Numbered from the stretch's first letter, positions 10,621-22,150 are shown. The stretch is DNA of 64,000 nucleotides from Proteles cristata cristata (GCA_017311185.1 JAESUZ010003383.1:352848-416847); one strand, 5' to 3'. A program made the numbers and translations. The notes: a model not told the origin generated them from the sequence alone.

Positions 10621-10754
10621 GTGTCAGTGACTTCAGGTTTTTGGAAAAGCTTCTGCAGATATATTGAGTGTTCCATAAAGAGAAATATCAATAGAATGGA
10701 ATCACAGAATTGGAGAAGAATGAAACAAAATGTTGGGGAAAGACCTTACATGTC

Positions 10755-11110
10755 ATCCACCCTAACCATTTTGTATACAATTGGGGAAGCTGAGGGGCGC
10801 CTGGGTGGCTTAGTCGGTTAAGTGTCTGACTTTTGCTTAGGTCATGATCTCGCGGTTCGTGGGTTCGGGCCCCGCGTCGGGCTCTGTGCTGACTGCCAGC
10901 TCAGAGCCTGGAGCCTGTTTCAGTCTGTGACTCCTCTCTCTCTGACCCTCCCCTGCTCACGCTGTCTCTCTCTCTCTCCTAGAAATAAATAAAAACATTT
11001 AAAAAAAAAATTAAAAAAAAAAAATTGGGGAAGCTGAGGTCAGAAACGGGGATAGATAGTCACAAGACCTGGCATCTGTTCAGTGGCAGAGCTGAGGCCA
11101 TGTCTGGTTT
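10755..11110 (-). mobile_element. MIR SINE split by a CAN-SINE
   Basis: Reverse MIR core around the insertion: GGGGAAGCTGAGGTCAGAAA and GTTCAGTGGCAGAGCTGAGG, the equivalent of 'gaggaaactgaggc' and 'gtggcagagccggg'. The two parts fit when the SINE and one target copy are removed. Confidence 0.65.
10796..11022 (+). mobile_element. Young CAN-SINE, variant-tail subfamily
   Basis: The target-site duplication AATTGGGGAAGCTGAGG (10779-10795, 11023-11039) is 17 of 17 identical, so this is a recent copy. It has GGTGGCTTAGTCGGTTAAG, CTTTTGCTTAGGTCATG, the linker GTGCTGACTGCCAGCTCAG, GACCCTCCCCTGCTCACGC and the tail CTCCTAGAAATAAATAAAA. The copies at 12175, 23955, 49140 and 63794 share most of this set. 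Confidence 0.97.
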
Positions 11111-11263
11111 CCTTATTCCTGCTTTTTTTTTTTCTCCATTCCACTGTAGAACTTGGTACCTAAAACTCACTGTTGCTTTTAATGTAACTTAGAAATGACT
11201 AAGTGTCCTCAGTTTGCTCTCAGGTGGGCAAGTGGTGATGGGAGAGAGGCAGACCATCTCTCT

Positions 11264-11486
11264 CTCTCTCTCTCTCTCTTTTTAAAATGTATATTTTAGA
11301 GAGAGGGGGAGACTGAGTGCGAGAGACGGAAGGCAGAGTGAGAGAGGGAGAGACAGAATCCAAAGAAGGCTCCCAGCTGTCAGCACAGAGCCTATATGGG
11401 GCCCAAACCCACAAACCATGAGATCATGACCTGAGCTGAAGTCAGGTGCTTAACTGACTGAGCCCCCACCCCCACCCCGGCGCCCC
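11264..11486 (-). mobile_element. CAN-SINE with C-rich insert near head
   Basis: Reverse element. Between the head complement TGACTGAGCC and CGGCGCCCC lies an extra CCCACCCCCACCC stretch, probably local slippage. Flanks CAGACCATCTCTCT (from 11250) and CAGACCATCCCTCT (from 11487) are the target duplication; the left copy merges with a TC microsatellite. Confidence 0.94.
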
Positions 11487-11500
11487 CAGACCATCCCTCT

Positions 11501-12034
11501 CTTCTGCTGAGGTCTAGAGAAGAGCACAAGGGGAGTGGTTGTAGTGCCGGACAAGCAAGCTTGTCCTGAAATGACCGGTAGTGTGTCATCTGGAATACTT
11601 TCAGGGCCAGACAACCTCCGTGAAATAGTTCAGGTGAAATCAGAGGGTGCGGAGCTCACAGGTACAATTTTCCATGGGCACCACAGCATCAGCTTGCCTT
11701 GCCGGAAGGTCCGAGAGCAAATGGACTGTCATCTACTCAGGTATTCTGTCCTTCCCTTGCCTGGTCTGGCAACAAAGTAGACATATTGTAGACAAAGGCA
11801 CTCTCTGGTCCAGAGTCCCCCCTTGAGGTCCAGACACCCACTGGGAAGCACCCTTCCCTGGGAAGAAAGCAAGTTCCTTGCTTTCCAGAACATCTTCAAA
11901 GTAGAAGAGGAAGCAGGTGAAATTTATGGCCACACTCCGAATACAGTGATGTGAAATTGCATGATTTAGACAGGTAACTACAGGAGCCACTGTGTCTTCA
12001 TATTGTGTGTACCCATTCCAATGGCATTTTTGTT
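11501..12034. other. Unassigned sequence
   Basis: No repeat recognised. Frames of 81 and 85 codons overlap on opposite strands without recognisable domains. Confidence 0.4.
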
Positions 12035-12140
12035 CTGAATCTGCTGTTAACTGTGTGACCTCTGGTGCCTCCTTTAAGTTCTCTGAATCTTGACTTTATT
12101 GGTTTAGAAACCAAGATGTTGGGAAACATTGATAATGAGA
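12035..12140 (+). mobile_element. MIR SINE fragment
   Basis: Forward MIR core: TCTGCTGTTAACTGTGTGAC and TTTAAGTTCTCTGAATCTTG, the equivalent of 'ccacttactagctgtgtgac' and 'acctctctgtgcctcag'. Confidence 0.7.
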
Positions 12141-12174
12141 CTCTTTTTTTTCCAGTTTTAAGACTTACTCTGAG

Positions 12175-12392
12175 GGGCGCCTGGGTGGCTTAGTTGGTTG
12201 AGCGTCCGACTTAGGCTCAGGTCATGATCTCACAGTTTGTAGGTTCAAGCCCTGGGTCGGGTTCTGTGCTGGCTGCCAGCTCAGAGCTTGGAGCCTGTTT
12301 CAGATTCTATGTCTCCCTCTCTCGCTGACCCTCCCCTGCTCATGCTGTCTCTCTCAGAAATAAATAAAACATTTTTAAAATTAAAAAAAAAA
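12175..12392 (+). mobile_element. CAN-SINE, variant-tail subfamily
   Basis: Head GGCGCCTGGGTGGCTTAG, linker GTGCTGGCTGCCAGCTCAG, GACCCTCCCCTGCTCATGC and tail CTCTCAGAAATAAATAAAAC. Target copies AAGACTTACTCTGAG and AAGATTTACCATGAG (12160-12174, 12393-12407) differ at a few sites. Confidence 0.96.
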
Positions 12393-12429
12393 AAGATTTA
12401 CCATGAGCATAACACTATAAAATTTGTGA

Positions 12430-12575
12430 GTTTATAAACTCTCTCACGGTGCCTCAAGCCATCCTCGCTACCTGGGAGCAGGTAGACCAGGTGCCGTTAG
12501 CCCCATTTTACAGATGAGGTTATGGAGAACTAAAGACTACAACCTAGTAAGCAGCAGAGTGGAACCTCAAGTCTT
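12430..12575 (-). mobile_element. MIR SINE
   Basis: Reverse MIR core is clear: AGCCCCATTTTACAGATGAG, then CCTAGTAAGCAGCAGAGTGG and AACCTCAAGTCTTC. Confidence 0.88.
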
Positions 12576-12599
12576 CAAAATAAGGAGTGAGCGAGCACA

Positions 12600-12784
12600 C
12601 TATACAGCCCACAGTTGAAATCTAGCCTGTGGCCCATTTCTATAAATAAAGTTTCTTCGGAACAAAGCCACACTCATTTGTTTATTATGTATTGTCCAAG
12701 CCTGCTTTTGCAGAAGGGAGAAGCTGCAACAAACATTGTATGGCCTGCCTGGCACACTACAAGAGAAGTTTGTCAATTCCTATT
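12600..12784. mobile_element. Non-autonomous hAT-type DNA element (MER family)
   Basis: TAAATAAAGTTTCTTCGGAA, CAAAGCCACACTCATTTGTT, ATTGTATGGCCTGCC and the end AAGTTTGTCAATTCCTATTC match a common mammalian element with the terminus CAGGGGTCGGCAAACTTT. A second copy lies at 24421. I do not assign the exact MER name. Confidence 0.75.
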
Positions 12785-13832
12785 CTATAGCATAAGTTTG
12801 TGCTTTTCCATGATAATATCTAGCCCCTAACTCTGCAAGATCACTCTAATCCGGGTATAATTCTTGACATTGCTGTAATCAGTACTTGACCCCTCTTTCA
12901 CCCCAGCGACCCCTGCCTCTCAACTCCTAAGTCAGCAGGGAAATCACTTGCAGAATGGAATGCAAGAATGAAATTAATCTGATTCTGAAAACAACATGCA
13001 CTTTATACATTTCCATTTTAACATAATGGTAGAAAATCAAAAGGGGAAGAAAAGGAAATCTTTAATCATCTATGCACCTGCATGAGAAAAGAGAAACGTA
13101 CGATACAAATGTGCTGATTTCATTATTATTATTGGACTGTTGAGCACTAGTGGTAATAAAACACATAAAGCCACAATCACTAGCCTAAAGCCTTTCAACT
13201 GAAGCAAAGCACACAGCTTAAAAACAGAAGCAAGCTCTAGAAAAACTGGTGAAGTCTCTGAGGTGTGATTGAGCTCCAAGATGTAAGCATTGAATAAGGA
13301 TGCTCATTCGGTGTCACAAACCCTACAGTCACAGAAATATTCAGTGACTGAGTATTATGGGGTTTTCTGATTCGGTGCACACATATGTGTGTGATATTTC
13401 AATTGTTACAACTCCATTGCTTTTGTAACCGTTTTTAATTACTCATGAGACCATTTTTCAGTACAAGCTGAGCATATGGGCACTTTGCATTTTTAAAATT
13501 CTACTTTCAGAGTTATCCATGGGCTGAAAAACACAAGTATTTCTTTTCAAATGTAAACAAGGTATTACAGGAGCCTTTACACCATGTGGGAAACAGCCTG
13601 CTGGGTCCCCTTTGGGTCACTATCTTCAGACCTCCACTATGGAGAACTTCTCACACAATAAAATGTTTCCGGTTGCTGGATGCTGTTTAGTCATTCTCTT
13701 GACAAAGACAGATTGAAGAATCACCATGAATGCCACAGTGGATGAGGACAGAAATGAATGAAAGAGGACCCTTGCTCTAATAATATCTATGCATGATAAG
13801 ATAGTTATTGAATCCTGCATCATTTTGCAACT
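12785..13832. other. Unassigned sequence
   Basis: About 1 kb without recognised repeats or exons. Confidence 0.4.
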
Positions 13833-13905
13833 ATACGTATATATATGTATATATAAAGTATATATTTTATATATATTTATGTGTATATAAATATATATAT
13901 TTCCT
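13833..13905. repeat. AT-rich, TATA-type low-complexity tract
   Basis: Alternating TATATA with interspersed GTATA and TTTATA. It is nearly self-complementary and so able to fold back. Confidence 0.93.
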
Positions 13906-13929
13906 CCCTTATTGAGCCTAAATGTTTTC

Positions 13930-14870
13930 TAAAATGTAGGTAATAATTTATAACGCATGTAACTAACAAAGGACTCATACCTAGGATATAGAGAGGACTT
14001 TTAACTCAATAAGCAAAAGATAGAAAATCCGGTAAGAAAAAAAATGGGTAAAATACATGATAAGACACTGTAAAAAATAGGATATCCAAATTACCAGTAA
14101 ACCTAGAAATAGACATTCAACCCTATTAGTCAGAGAATTGCAAATTAAAACTACAGTATGAAACCTACTAAATATCCATTTTAAAATGGCTAAAATTAAA
14201 AATCCAGAAAATACTAGGTATTAGCAAGGACATGAAGCAACTGAAATTCTAGTGCATTGCTGGCAGGAGTCTTGATTGGTAAAACCAACTTGGGAAACTG
14301 ATCAGTAATGTCAAATAAAGTAGAAGGTACCCTGTGGCCCAGCAGTGCCCATCATACACAGTGCCATGTTCATGGCAGTGCTATTTGTAATAATCTCAAA
14401 CTGGAAACTAAACCCGCCCCCTACAATACCTTTCGGCAAGACAATGGGACAAATACATTGTGCGATGTTCACCCTATGGAATATTACATAACAAAGGGAG
14501 GAAATGATCTATAGCTCCATGTAACAATACTGAATCTCAAAAATGAATCTCAAAAACATAATGTTGAATCAGAAAGACAATGGGCAGAAGAGTTTAATGG
14601 CTCTATGATTCTACTTGTTTAAGGCACAAAGACAAAACTAATTTGTCATGTTGGTAGTCTGGGTGGCGGTTACTCTAGGCAAGGGTATAAAGAGTTTATA
14701 GCCAGCAGGAGGCATAAGTGGGCTCCTGGGGGCTGCCAATGCTCACTTTCTTCATTTGTGTGCTGGTTTGGTGGGTATATTCATCTTATGAAAATCTATT
14801 GTTCTGTACACATATGAGTCATTTCGTTAAAACTGCATATAAGATATTTCACAGGAGAGAGTTAAAATAA
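13930..14870 (+). mobile_element. Old L1 (L1ME-type or HAL1-like) 3' end
   Basis: L1 ORF2 end and 3' UTR: GGACTCATACCTAGGATATA, ACTCAATAAGCAAAAGATAG, AGAATTGCAAATTAAAACTA, TAGTGCATTGCTGGCAGGAG, GGAATATTACATAAC, then the 3' UTR phrases GTGTGCTGGTTTGGTGGGTA and ATTGTTCTGTACACATATGA. Frames are destroyed. Confidence 0.88.
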
Positions 14871-14874
14871 ATCC

Positions 14875-15500
14875 TGAACAAGTTATGGGAGGGGGCTATG
14901 TACTCCCTAGAGGAAGCACAGTCTCAAATGGTGATGTTGAGCTAGGCTTTAAAGAGGAGAATGGTTTCACCACACGGAGGAGGATGACACATTCCATTAT
15001 GAGCAGAAGGGTAGACATAGTAAAATGTGGAGCCATCCATGGAGTATGAGGTTTGTGGAAGAAGGATAAATAAAGCTATAAATAAAGCTAGGAAGGTAAG
15101 CTTGAGCCAGAACGTAGGGTGCCTTGATGGAGGCCTTGGGCTTTTGTGAAATAGGCAGCAGGGAGCCATTGAGGGAGGTCTGAGCAAGGCAGCGCTGATC
15201 AGAGCTGTGTTCAGGGAAGATTAACTTGGCAGTTGTGCTGTAGAATGAATTGGAAAGTGAAGAAACTGGGGGAAGGGAGACCAATTTGGAGGTAATTGCA
15301 GTTGTCTGGGTGGTACAAAATTAGGCCTAAATTAGGGTAGTAGTGTGACTTGAAAAGAGAAGATGTGTGTAAGAAGCATTAGATGAGACAAAGCAACTTA
15401 TTGGATTTTTATGTCAAGAGAGAGAGAAAAGTCCAAGGAGGCCAGTCCAGGCAACTGGAAGATAAATCACGCTGTTAACAGAAACAGATGAATTAGGATC
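14875..15500 (-). mobile_element. L2, 3' part of coding region, antisense
   Basis: Antisense L2 phrases: GAGCTAGGCTTTAAAGAGGA, AGGCAGCAGGGAGCCATTGA, GGGAGACCAATTTGGAGGTA, ATTGCAGTTGTCTGGGTGGT. These mirror the sense phrases 'ccaatggctccc' and 'tattgcaatagcctcctaac'. Confidence 0.8.
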
Positions 15501-16209
15501 TCTTCCTCCAGGGCAATAGCTGAGCTTGGGTGGTTTTTTTGTGTATTATACACCAGCGGTATCCCCTGAACACAACAGCTCCATGCAGCTCAACATGGCA
15601 CCTCTCGAACCCGTCAGGAAGATACTATGGCACTTTGCTGGGCATTGGTGTATAAAACAGATCCTGACTTTCTTATAGTGGGAACTGTCCCTCCAAAAGG
15701 TGCCTTTTCCAACCTTCTTTGCCAATGAGGATGGTGATAAGAATAGGCTGCAAGAAATAAATAGCATAACTTTGAGACTGTACCTTAAACATTCATCTCC
15801 TCTTCCTTCCCCCATCTTGTCGGCCATGTGCAAATGTGACACTGTGATAGTCCAGAAATGGGAGCGCAGCCACAGGACAAGAGCCCCAAAGCAACAGCCT
15901 GAGTTCTAGATGATTATAAGCCACTTCTTTAGCTCAGTAATCTCCCTGGAACTTTCTGTGGCAGAGAAATTCTTTCTTGTTTGTGTCACTGTTAGCTTGA
16001 GTTTTTCTCTATTAATAGAGTTAAGCTGATATCCTAAATAATTCAGACCCAAAGCTTGTGGTTTTGATCCTGGAGATATTACATTAAGATGTCATTTTTG
16101 GGGACGTGATCATTTGGCACCAGGTGGCAGTGATAAAACAACTCATGGATGCTGCACAGAGACCTAGGAAACTTCCTGAATCTATGTGACAATGTCTCAA
16201 GCAGGGCTC
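15501..16209. other. Unassigned sequence
   Basis: No recognised element. A 98-codon minus-strand frame at 15546-15842 has no recognisable domain. Confidence 0.4.
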
Positions 16210-16410
16210 ACTCATAACAAAAAGTGCTATGTATGGAGCACTTTCAAAATGCAAACACAGAGTTTATATAAGCATCTCAAGAACACTGTCAGCTAGATCC
16301 TATTTTTATCCCCATTTTCCAGACAAGGAGACCGAGTCCTCAAGAAGGTTGAAAACACCTCCCAAGTTTCTGTTGTAATGATCATAATCCTGTTTCCAAA
16401 ATCCACTATT
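16210..16410 (-). mobile_element. MIR SINE
   Basis: Reverse MIR: GTGCTATGTATGGAGCACTT, ATAAGCATCTCAAGAACACT, TTTTTATCCCCATTTTCCAG and ACAAGGAGACCGAGTCC. Confidence 0.82.
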
Positions 16411-16452
16411 AATGATCTGACACAACAAACAAATTGAAAGAGTATAGAGATA

Positions 16453-16680
16453 GGGGCGCCTGGGGAGCTCAGTTGATTAAGTGTCCCACCTCAGCTCAGG
16501 TCATGATCTTGCAGTTCGCAAGTTCGAGCCCCGCGTCAAGCTCTGTGCTAACAGCTCAGAGCCTGAAGCCTGCTTCACATTCTAGGTCTCCCTCTCTCTC
16601 TCTGCCCCTCTCCCACTTGTCCTCTCTTTCTCCCTCTCTCTCTCAAATATAAATAAATATTTTAAAATTATTTTTAAAAA
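16453..16680 (+). mobile_element. CAN-SINE
   Basis: Full element with B box AGTTCGAGCCCCGCGTC. Target copies GAAAGAGTATAGAGATA (16436-16452) and GAAAGAGCATAGAGATA (16681-16697) differ at one of 17 positions. Confidence 0.97.
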
Positions 16681-16697
16681 GAAAGAGCATAGAGATA

Positions 16698-19249
16698 TAT
16701 CAGTCTCTGTTTACTTCTACCAACCACTAACAGAGTTTGCAGCCAAGTCACAGAAAAGATGAAAGGTTCCTGTTTCATGGAATGCAGGTCTTAGCATTGA
16801 CTTCTCATGATGAAACCTGATGGCTTCAAAGCCTCACCTGCTTGTGGTTCATCAGAGACCTCTGTCCTTTGCATGAGTGTTGAGGAGGACAGGCTCAGTG
16901 GAGCAAGGTGGAAGGGATAGAGAGAAAAGACAAAGAAAAATGTGAGGACAGCAATGTCACCTGGAAATTAAAGTTGTTTCCTGCTGGGTTTAGTACAACA
17001 ACTTAGAAAGCAATATGACAAGAGAAGGTGCAAGATATTTGTGGGGATATTGGGTGTTTCTGGGATAAGAACAGAGCCCACGAAAGAGATAAACTGCAGT
17101 CATTTCCATGCACAATTGCTGAAGGGTTGGTTTAAAAAAAAAATAACCCTGTAATAACAATAAACCTGTCCATTTCCAGTCCAATGAGATGTTCAAGCAT
17201 GCTATGTGTCTGACAAAATAAAGAGCTTAATCAGCTCATATTTGCATCCATGATCATGTAGGTCAAGGAGCACATTGCAGCTGTGGGGAGAGGTGGTTTT
17301 GATTGAGTGACTGTGGGTGAAGGCAGTGGATGGCTTCCCTGGGGCTCAGTTACCATTCCCATCAGAGTTGATGTATGTGGCATTCTTGCCTCAACACGGA
17401 CTGATGTATGGAAGGCTGGTGAGCTTGAGGCACCCCAGGACCAATGCCAAACTATAAAGGCAGGGTAGCTTCTGTTGCAAAAGAGATACTGAAAAAGACA
17501 TAGATACAAGCCCAGTGCCCCAAGAACCAGAAAGGACCACGAGAAGGAAGAAGTCTTGCTTGGGGAATATATGGAATCAGCTAATGTAGGTGGCAGGAAA
17601 GAGGCATCTCAGGTCTTTGCATTGTTTGGGTTGTTTCTGACACAAGCCATTAAGTGAAGCTATTGCCTCCTTCGAAGTCTTCCAGGGGTCAGATCATCCC
17701 AGAGAAAAACTTCAGAGCCGGAGGAAGTGTCCCTTCACTGCTAGTTTGTTATGAGAGTAAAACACAGAGATAACAGGGACTCTCTCAGTATAAAGTGAAG
17801 CATTTTATTCCACTTTATAGAAATGAAAAATAATTTCCAGGTTACTAAATGAAGTGCTAGTCGTCATTTTTCTTGTAAAATAATGAAGTCGATTTGGGCA
17901 TTCTGCCCATTGACCGGGAATGTAATTCCAAGTTCTTGTCGTATCCATGGAAAATTCAATTAAAAATTACAGCATGTTTTCCTCGAACATAATTTGCCAT
18001 AAATGTCTGTGCATCTGTATCTAAATAATATCTGCAATCTAAGACAAAATATACAAATCAATAGATGGGATGTGTAATCACAAAGGGCTTATTACTTTAT
18101 AGGCTCTTTCAGGGTCCTTGAGAAATGACCAGAGGAGATGGTACAAGGCCAAACAGTGTACTAAAATCTTCCTCTACCACTCAGTGAATGACAACTTTGG
18201 CGGCAAAGAACATCGTCTATATACACACACATGATACGACACACATCACCCAGGAAAATCATCACCCACACAGCTTGGGAAACAGGGTAGGGTTAAGTGT
18301 TATGAGAGCTGGAATATGAGCAGTGCTAGATTATTATAAAAATAATACTGCCTTCTATTTATGTAGTGCCTTGCTCCTGCTGAGTTCCCGGTTCAGCCAT
18401 ATCTTACTGTGAATTCTATTAATACGTTATGTTCAAAGTCATCTTTCATGCACAGATCATTACTGGCATTCATTCTCACATGGCCCCAGTATGGGGTTAC
18501 CTAAAATTAATCTTGTTTCAGAAGCAGAGATGCTGGGCATGCAATACTCCGGTCATGCAATGCCACTAGTCACGGAGGAGGATAAAAACCAGCTCCTCGT
18601 CTTGCATGATATCACAGTTCTGAAGTTCTTCCATGACATGCTGAGGATGAGTCACCTGATGGCACCCAGAGCTCTGACATAAGGATGGAATGATTTTAGC
18701 TCCTGACAGGGTCTTTGTCCCATCTGCCTCCTCTCCCCCATTATCCACATCAGAGGAGATATCATCAAGTTGGAGAGACAGAAGCGGGCACAGAGAAATC
18801 AAGTGGACCTAGCTTGCTATGGGGGAGCATTTTGGAGCCTCTCTCAGCTGCGGTTCACTCATTCCTGGGGGCAGTACAGAATCTCCTACTTCTCTAGACC
18901 ATCAGAATCATGGGTGATGGGTGACTTTCACACAGTTGGCTCTTACTGTAATGGAAAAAAATGAGACTTTGGGCAATAATGAGGAATGCTCGACCTGGTC
19001 TTGCAGCTTAGAAAAGGGATAGCATTGACCATGGAGATGGGGCCATACATGGGAGGTCTCTCCTCACAATTCAAGCCTCCGAGGGAAATTCTTCAAATAC
19101 ACACTCTTATTTTTCCTCATTAGTTTGTTCCCTCCATCACAAAGTACACATTCAAATTATAAAAACAGAAGTATTCCAGACCTGAAATAACTTGAGATTT
19201 GGTATCACGAGTGATTAGCTCCGACTCCAAATGTACTGCCTGCTCGGTT
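16698..19249. other. Longest stretch without a recognised repeat
   Basis: About 2.5 kb in which I recognise no SINE, LINE, LTR or DNA element beyond a faint MIR-like phrase near 18350. No splice-bounded exon or open frame over 92 codons is visible. It is mixed-composition sequence and the best candidate here for conserved noncoding DNA. Confidence 0.45.
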
Positions 19250-19400
19250 TAATCTTTCCTTGTTACTTGTTCTCTTACAGCAACACACTCCCTCACGCTT
19301 CTGAGAGTTTCCATATGCTAGTCCCTCTTCACGAAATGCCTTTCATCTCCATATTTATCAGCACAACTCAAAAGCAGACCTTTTCCACCTGGCACTGTTG
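19250..19400 (+). mobile_element. L2 3' region fragment
   Basis: CTAGTCCCTCTTCACGAAAT, GCCTTTCATCTCC and CAGCACAACTCAAAAGCAGA follow the L2 3' order ('tgttccctctgcctggaa', 'ctcagctcaaatg'). Confidence 0.55.
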
Positions 19401-20528
19401 GTGATGTAAGACGGAAAGCCAAAATTGCAGGGAGAGGGGGAAATGTCCCTCCTGGCTTTTGTTATCAGAACCAAAAATCCCAGAGAGGATGCTCCTAGAA
19501 AGAGGCAAATGAGGAAAGAGACTTAGAGGAGACTAAGGATCAAGCACGGAGAGGAAAATGAGTGCTCCAATGATTGAGCTGAGGGTCTTGGGGATGAATG
19601 AAATGCAGGTTGCCCATCCCTCTCTCCAGGGTCTTGGTGGGGGCACAGTGGCTGGAATATCTGCCTGGGTTGGAAAGACGGGTCCTCCTACCTTTCACAA
19701 ATCATTCTCAGGAACTTGAAGCCTCTCCAACTGGCCTGGTCCCCAAGCACATCAGCACTGCCTAGCGTGACCCGAAGACCACAAAGGCATTCTGGAAAGT
19801 TCTGCTGTGAATAAGGAAGCAACCCACTGCAAGTCTTAGTGTGAGAAGGAGCCCCTCTGGCATTCCCTAGTCATCCAGAAGGAAGAGGCTGCAAGCCAGA
19901 TTCAATCTGATTTTAGCCAACTAGTATATCATTTTGTACTCAATTGAATTTTGAGGTGAAATTTTAGATCTCTTAACATTCCGTGTCTCTAGTGCATTGT
20001 CTGTAAGTAAATATTAATTTAATAAGTAAATGAAGATTCATTTTCATATCATTCTGCACTAACCTCCTCAGAGGTCTAAGTCAGAACACTGCTGGGCACG
20101 TGGTCAGAGCTCCCACACATGCAAATGTGGTTCCTATAATTATCCCAAGGAGGACGGCGCAGGTATGTTCACTCTTGGCTACCTGGGCATAAGTCAGTCC
20201 CTAGATCAAGGTCGCTTGTCCTCCAGGCTGAGACAGAGTCCTTTGTACATTTCCCCCTTTATATCTAACCTGCATATCAATCTAAGCCCTTCTTTCATGA
20301 AGCCCAGTAACATAGCCTCTCTTCTCCCCGCCTCTGCAATGAACAAGACCTGAGGATGGAAGACAGGAGTGGGAAGGAATTTGGGGTGGGGAGTGGGTAG
20401 TACACTCACCTGCCTCCATCAGCCCCAAAGTCGTGACTTGAAGCCATGAACTACTAACGCTGTCAAACCTTCTCCAGGCTCCCCACCACCATACTCACAT
20501 CTCCTTGGGAAAGTTCAGAATAATACTT
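19401..20528. other. Unassigned sequence
   Basis: No repeat or exon recognised in about 1.1 kb. Confidence 0.4.
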
Positions 20529-20547
20529 AGGAAATGTGTGACATCTG

Positions 20548-20755
20548 TGGGGCACCTGGGTGGCTCAGTCAGTAAAACATCTAACTCTTGTTTCAGTTCA
20601 GGTGATGATCTCATGGTTCGGTTTGGGAGTTTGAGTCCCACATTGGACTCCATGCTGATAGTGCAGAACCTACTTTGGATTCTCTCTATATGTATACTCG
20701 CCTCCCTTGCTTGCATTCTCTTTCAAAATAAATAAATAAATTAAAAAAAAAAAAA
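20548..20755 (+). mobile_element. CAN-SINE, older subfamily
   Basis: Head GGGCACCTGGGTGGCTCAG, body CATGCTGATAGTGCAGAACC and TTTGGATTCTCTCTATATG are of the older 'gtgcagaacctgcttgggattc' type. Worn target copies start AGGAAATGT at 20529 and 20756. Confidence 0.94.
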
Positions 20756-20828
20756 AGGAAATGTATGATACCTGAAAGTGCTTTGAACAGAAGCTACTGT
20801 TAAGTTCAGCAAGAACCATACACTTCTT

Positions 20829-21022
20829 GGGGTTCCTGGGTGGCTCAGTTGGTTAAGCGTCCAACTCTGGCTCAGGTCATGAACTCACAGTTCATGAGTT
20901 CAAGCCCCACATCAGGTTCTGTGCCGACAGCCTGGGGCCTACTTCAGATTCTGTGTCTCTCTCTCTCTTCCCCTCCCTAACTCATCTTCTGTCTCTGCCT
21001 CAAAAAAAAAAAAAAAAAAAAA
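20829..21022 (+). mobile_element. CAN-SINE
   Basis: Head GGGGTTCCTGGGTGGCTCAG and B box AGTTCAAGCCCCACATC, with a 23-base A tail. Target copies AAGAACCATACACTTCTT and AAGAACAGTGCATCTCTT (20811-20828, 21023-21040) are worn. Confidence 0.95.
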
Positions 21023-21040
21023 AAGAACAGTGCATCTCTT

Positions 21041-21947
21041 AAAGTCATTGATATTCCGGCTCTCATTTTTTTTTTTTTTTTTTATCCTTTTCCGGTATTA
21101 TGTACATGATTCTTTTTCTATTTCAGCCAGACATTACATTATAAAAAATGAGATGCAACAGAAAAGAGTCTTTTATGCAAATACGGGGGGACGCACAAGA
21201 GTAAATGAAAACCATTTATAATATGTAAAGTTCAAAATCAGCTGGTGTTTAATAAAAAACAAAGTTTAGACAGATGTTCCCCATAAATCACTTTTGAGTT
21301 TACTTAGCATTCTTTTTCTTCACAACCCAAGTGCTTCTTAGCTAAACGAATGCACTTACTTAGTGAGACCTTGACAGTGACTGTCAAGTGCATTACATGT
21401 GTCTTTTCTTGTGATTTTTCCCCTTGATGTTATGCTGTCTCAGCCAATCCAGATAACACAGGGGTGTATGTGCACGCGTGTGTGTGCAGAAAATTAATAT
21501 TTCGTGTAAGGCCAATCTGTAATCCTACCCCTGCTAAACAACTCTAGTGATATTTCTAGTAACGGTACTCTAGCAATGATCCTAGTTATTCAACTGAATT
21601 ACCCAGAAGCTAAGGTCCAGGACCTCAGAGGGATCCTAATTCTTTTATTTCTCTCATAGCAACACATTGTCCATCAACAGTCACCACAAGGACTCTCTAA
21701 CAATATATCCTAAACCCTCTCACTTGTCATCTTGGCCACTCCTCCCATCCTGGTCTATGTCGACAACATCACGGTGCTCACATGGGTTCCCTCTTTGTGC
21801 TCTCCCTCCTCTACAGTCTACACTCTGGAGAGGCACTGAATGATGTGTGTAAAACATGTATCAGAAAGGATATAGTTTTCCTTCTCTGTTATGATATGCA
21901 TAATTCTTTCTGAAGGACTGACATTATATTATAAAAACTGAGATCCA
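21041..21947. other. Unassigned sequence with a two-copy similarity block
   Basis: Contains a T run near 21067-21083. A block at about 21090-21154 is similar to 21880-21944; the best part, starting GACATTA at 21130 and 21920, agrees at 23 of 25 bases. No known family recognised. Confidence 0.45.
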
Positions 21948-22150
21948 GGGGTTGCCTAGGTGACTCAGTCGATTAAGTCTCTGACTTCAGCTCAGGTCAT
22001 GATTTCATGGTTTGTGGGTTTGAGTCCCATGTCAGACTTTGTGCCGACAGCCTGCTTTGGATTGTGTCTTCCTTTCTCTCTGCACCTCCCCTGCTTGGGC
22101 TCTGTCTCTGTCTCTCTTTTCCTCTGTTTCAAAAATAAATAAACTAAAAA
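21948..22150 (+). mobile_element. CAN-SINE
   Basis: Head GGGTTGCCTAGGTGACTCAG, B box GGGTTTGAGTCCCATGTC, tail TTCAAAAATAAATAAACT. The target duplication is not clear. The copy lies directly after one of the two similarity blocks. Confidence 0.93.

Noticed and set aside
10796..10870. tRNA-like head with A and B boxes, as a possible tRNA gene
   Set aside because: It is the tRNA-derived head of a CAN-SINE; the cloverleaf is not intact and the SINE body follows. The same holds for the other copies.
11535..11780. 81-codon frame in repeat-free sequence as a possible exon
   Set aside because: An overlapping 85-codon frame on the opposite strand, no splice logic and no known protein similarity.
13833..13905. 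TATA-rich tract as a promoter
   Set aside because: Low-complexity TATATA with no initiator, CpG context or downstream gene.
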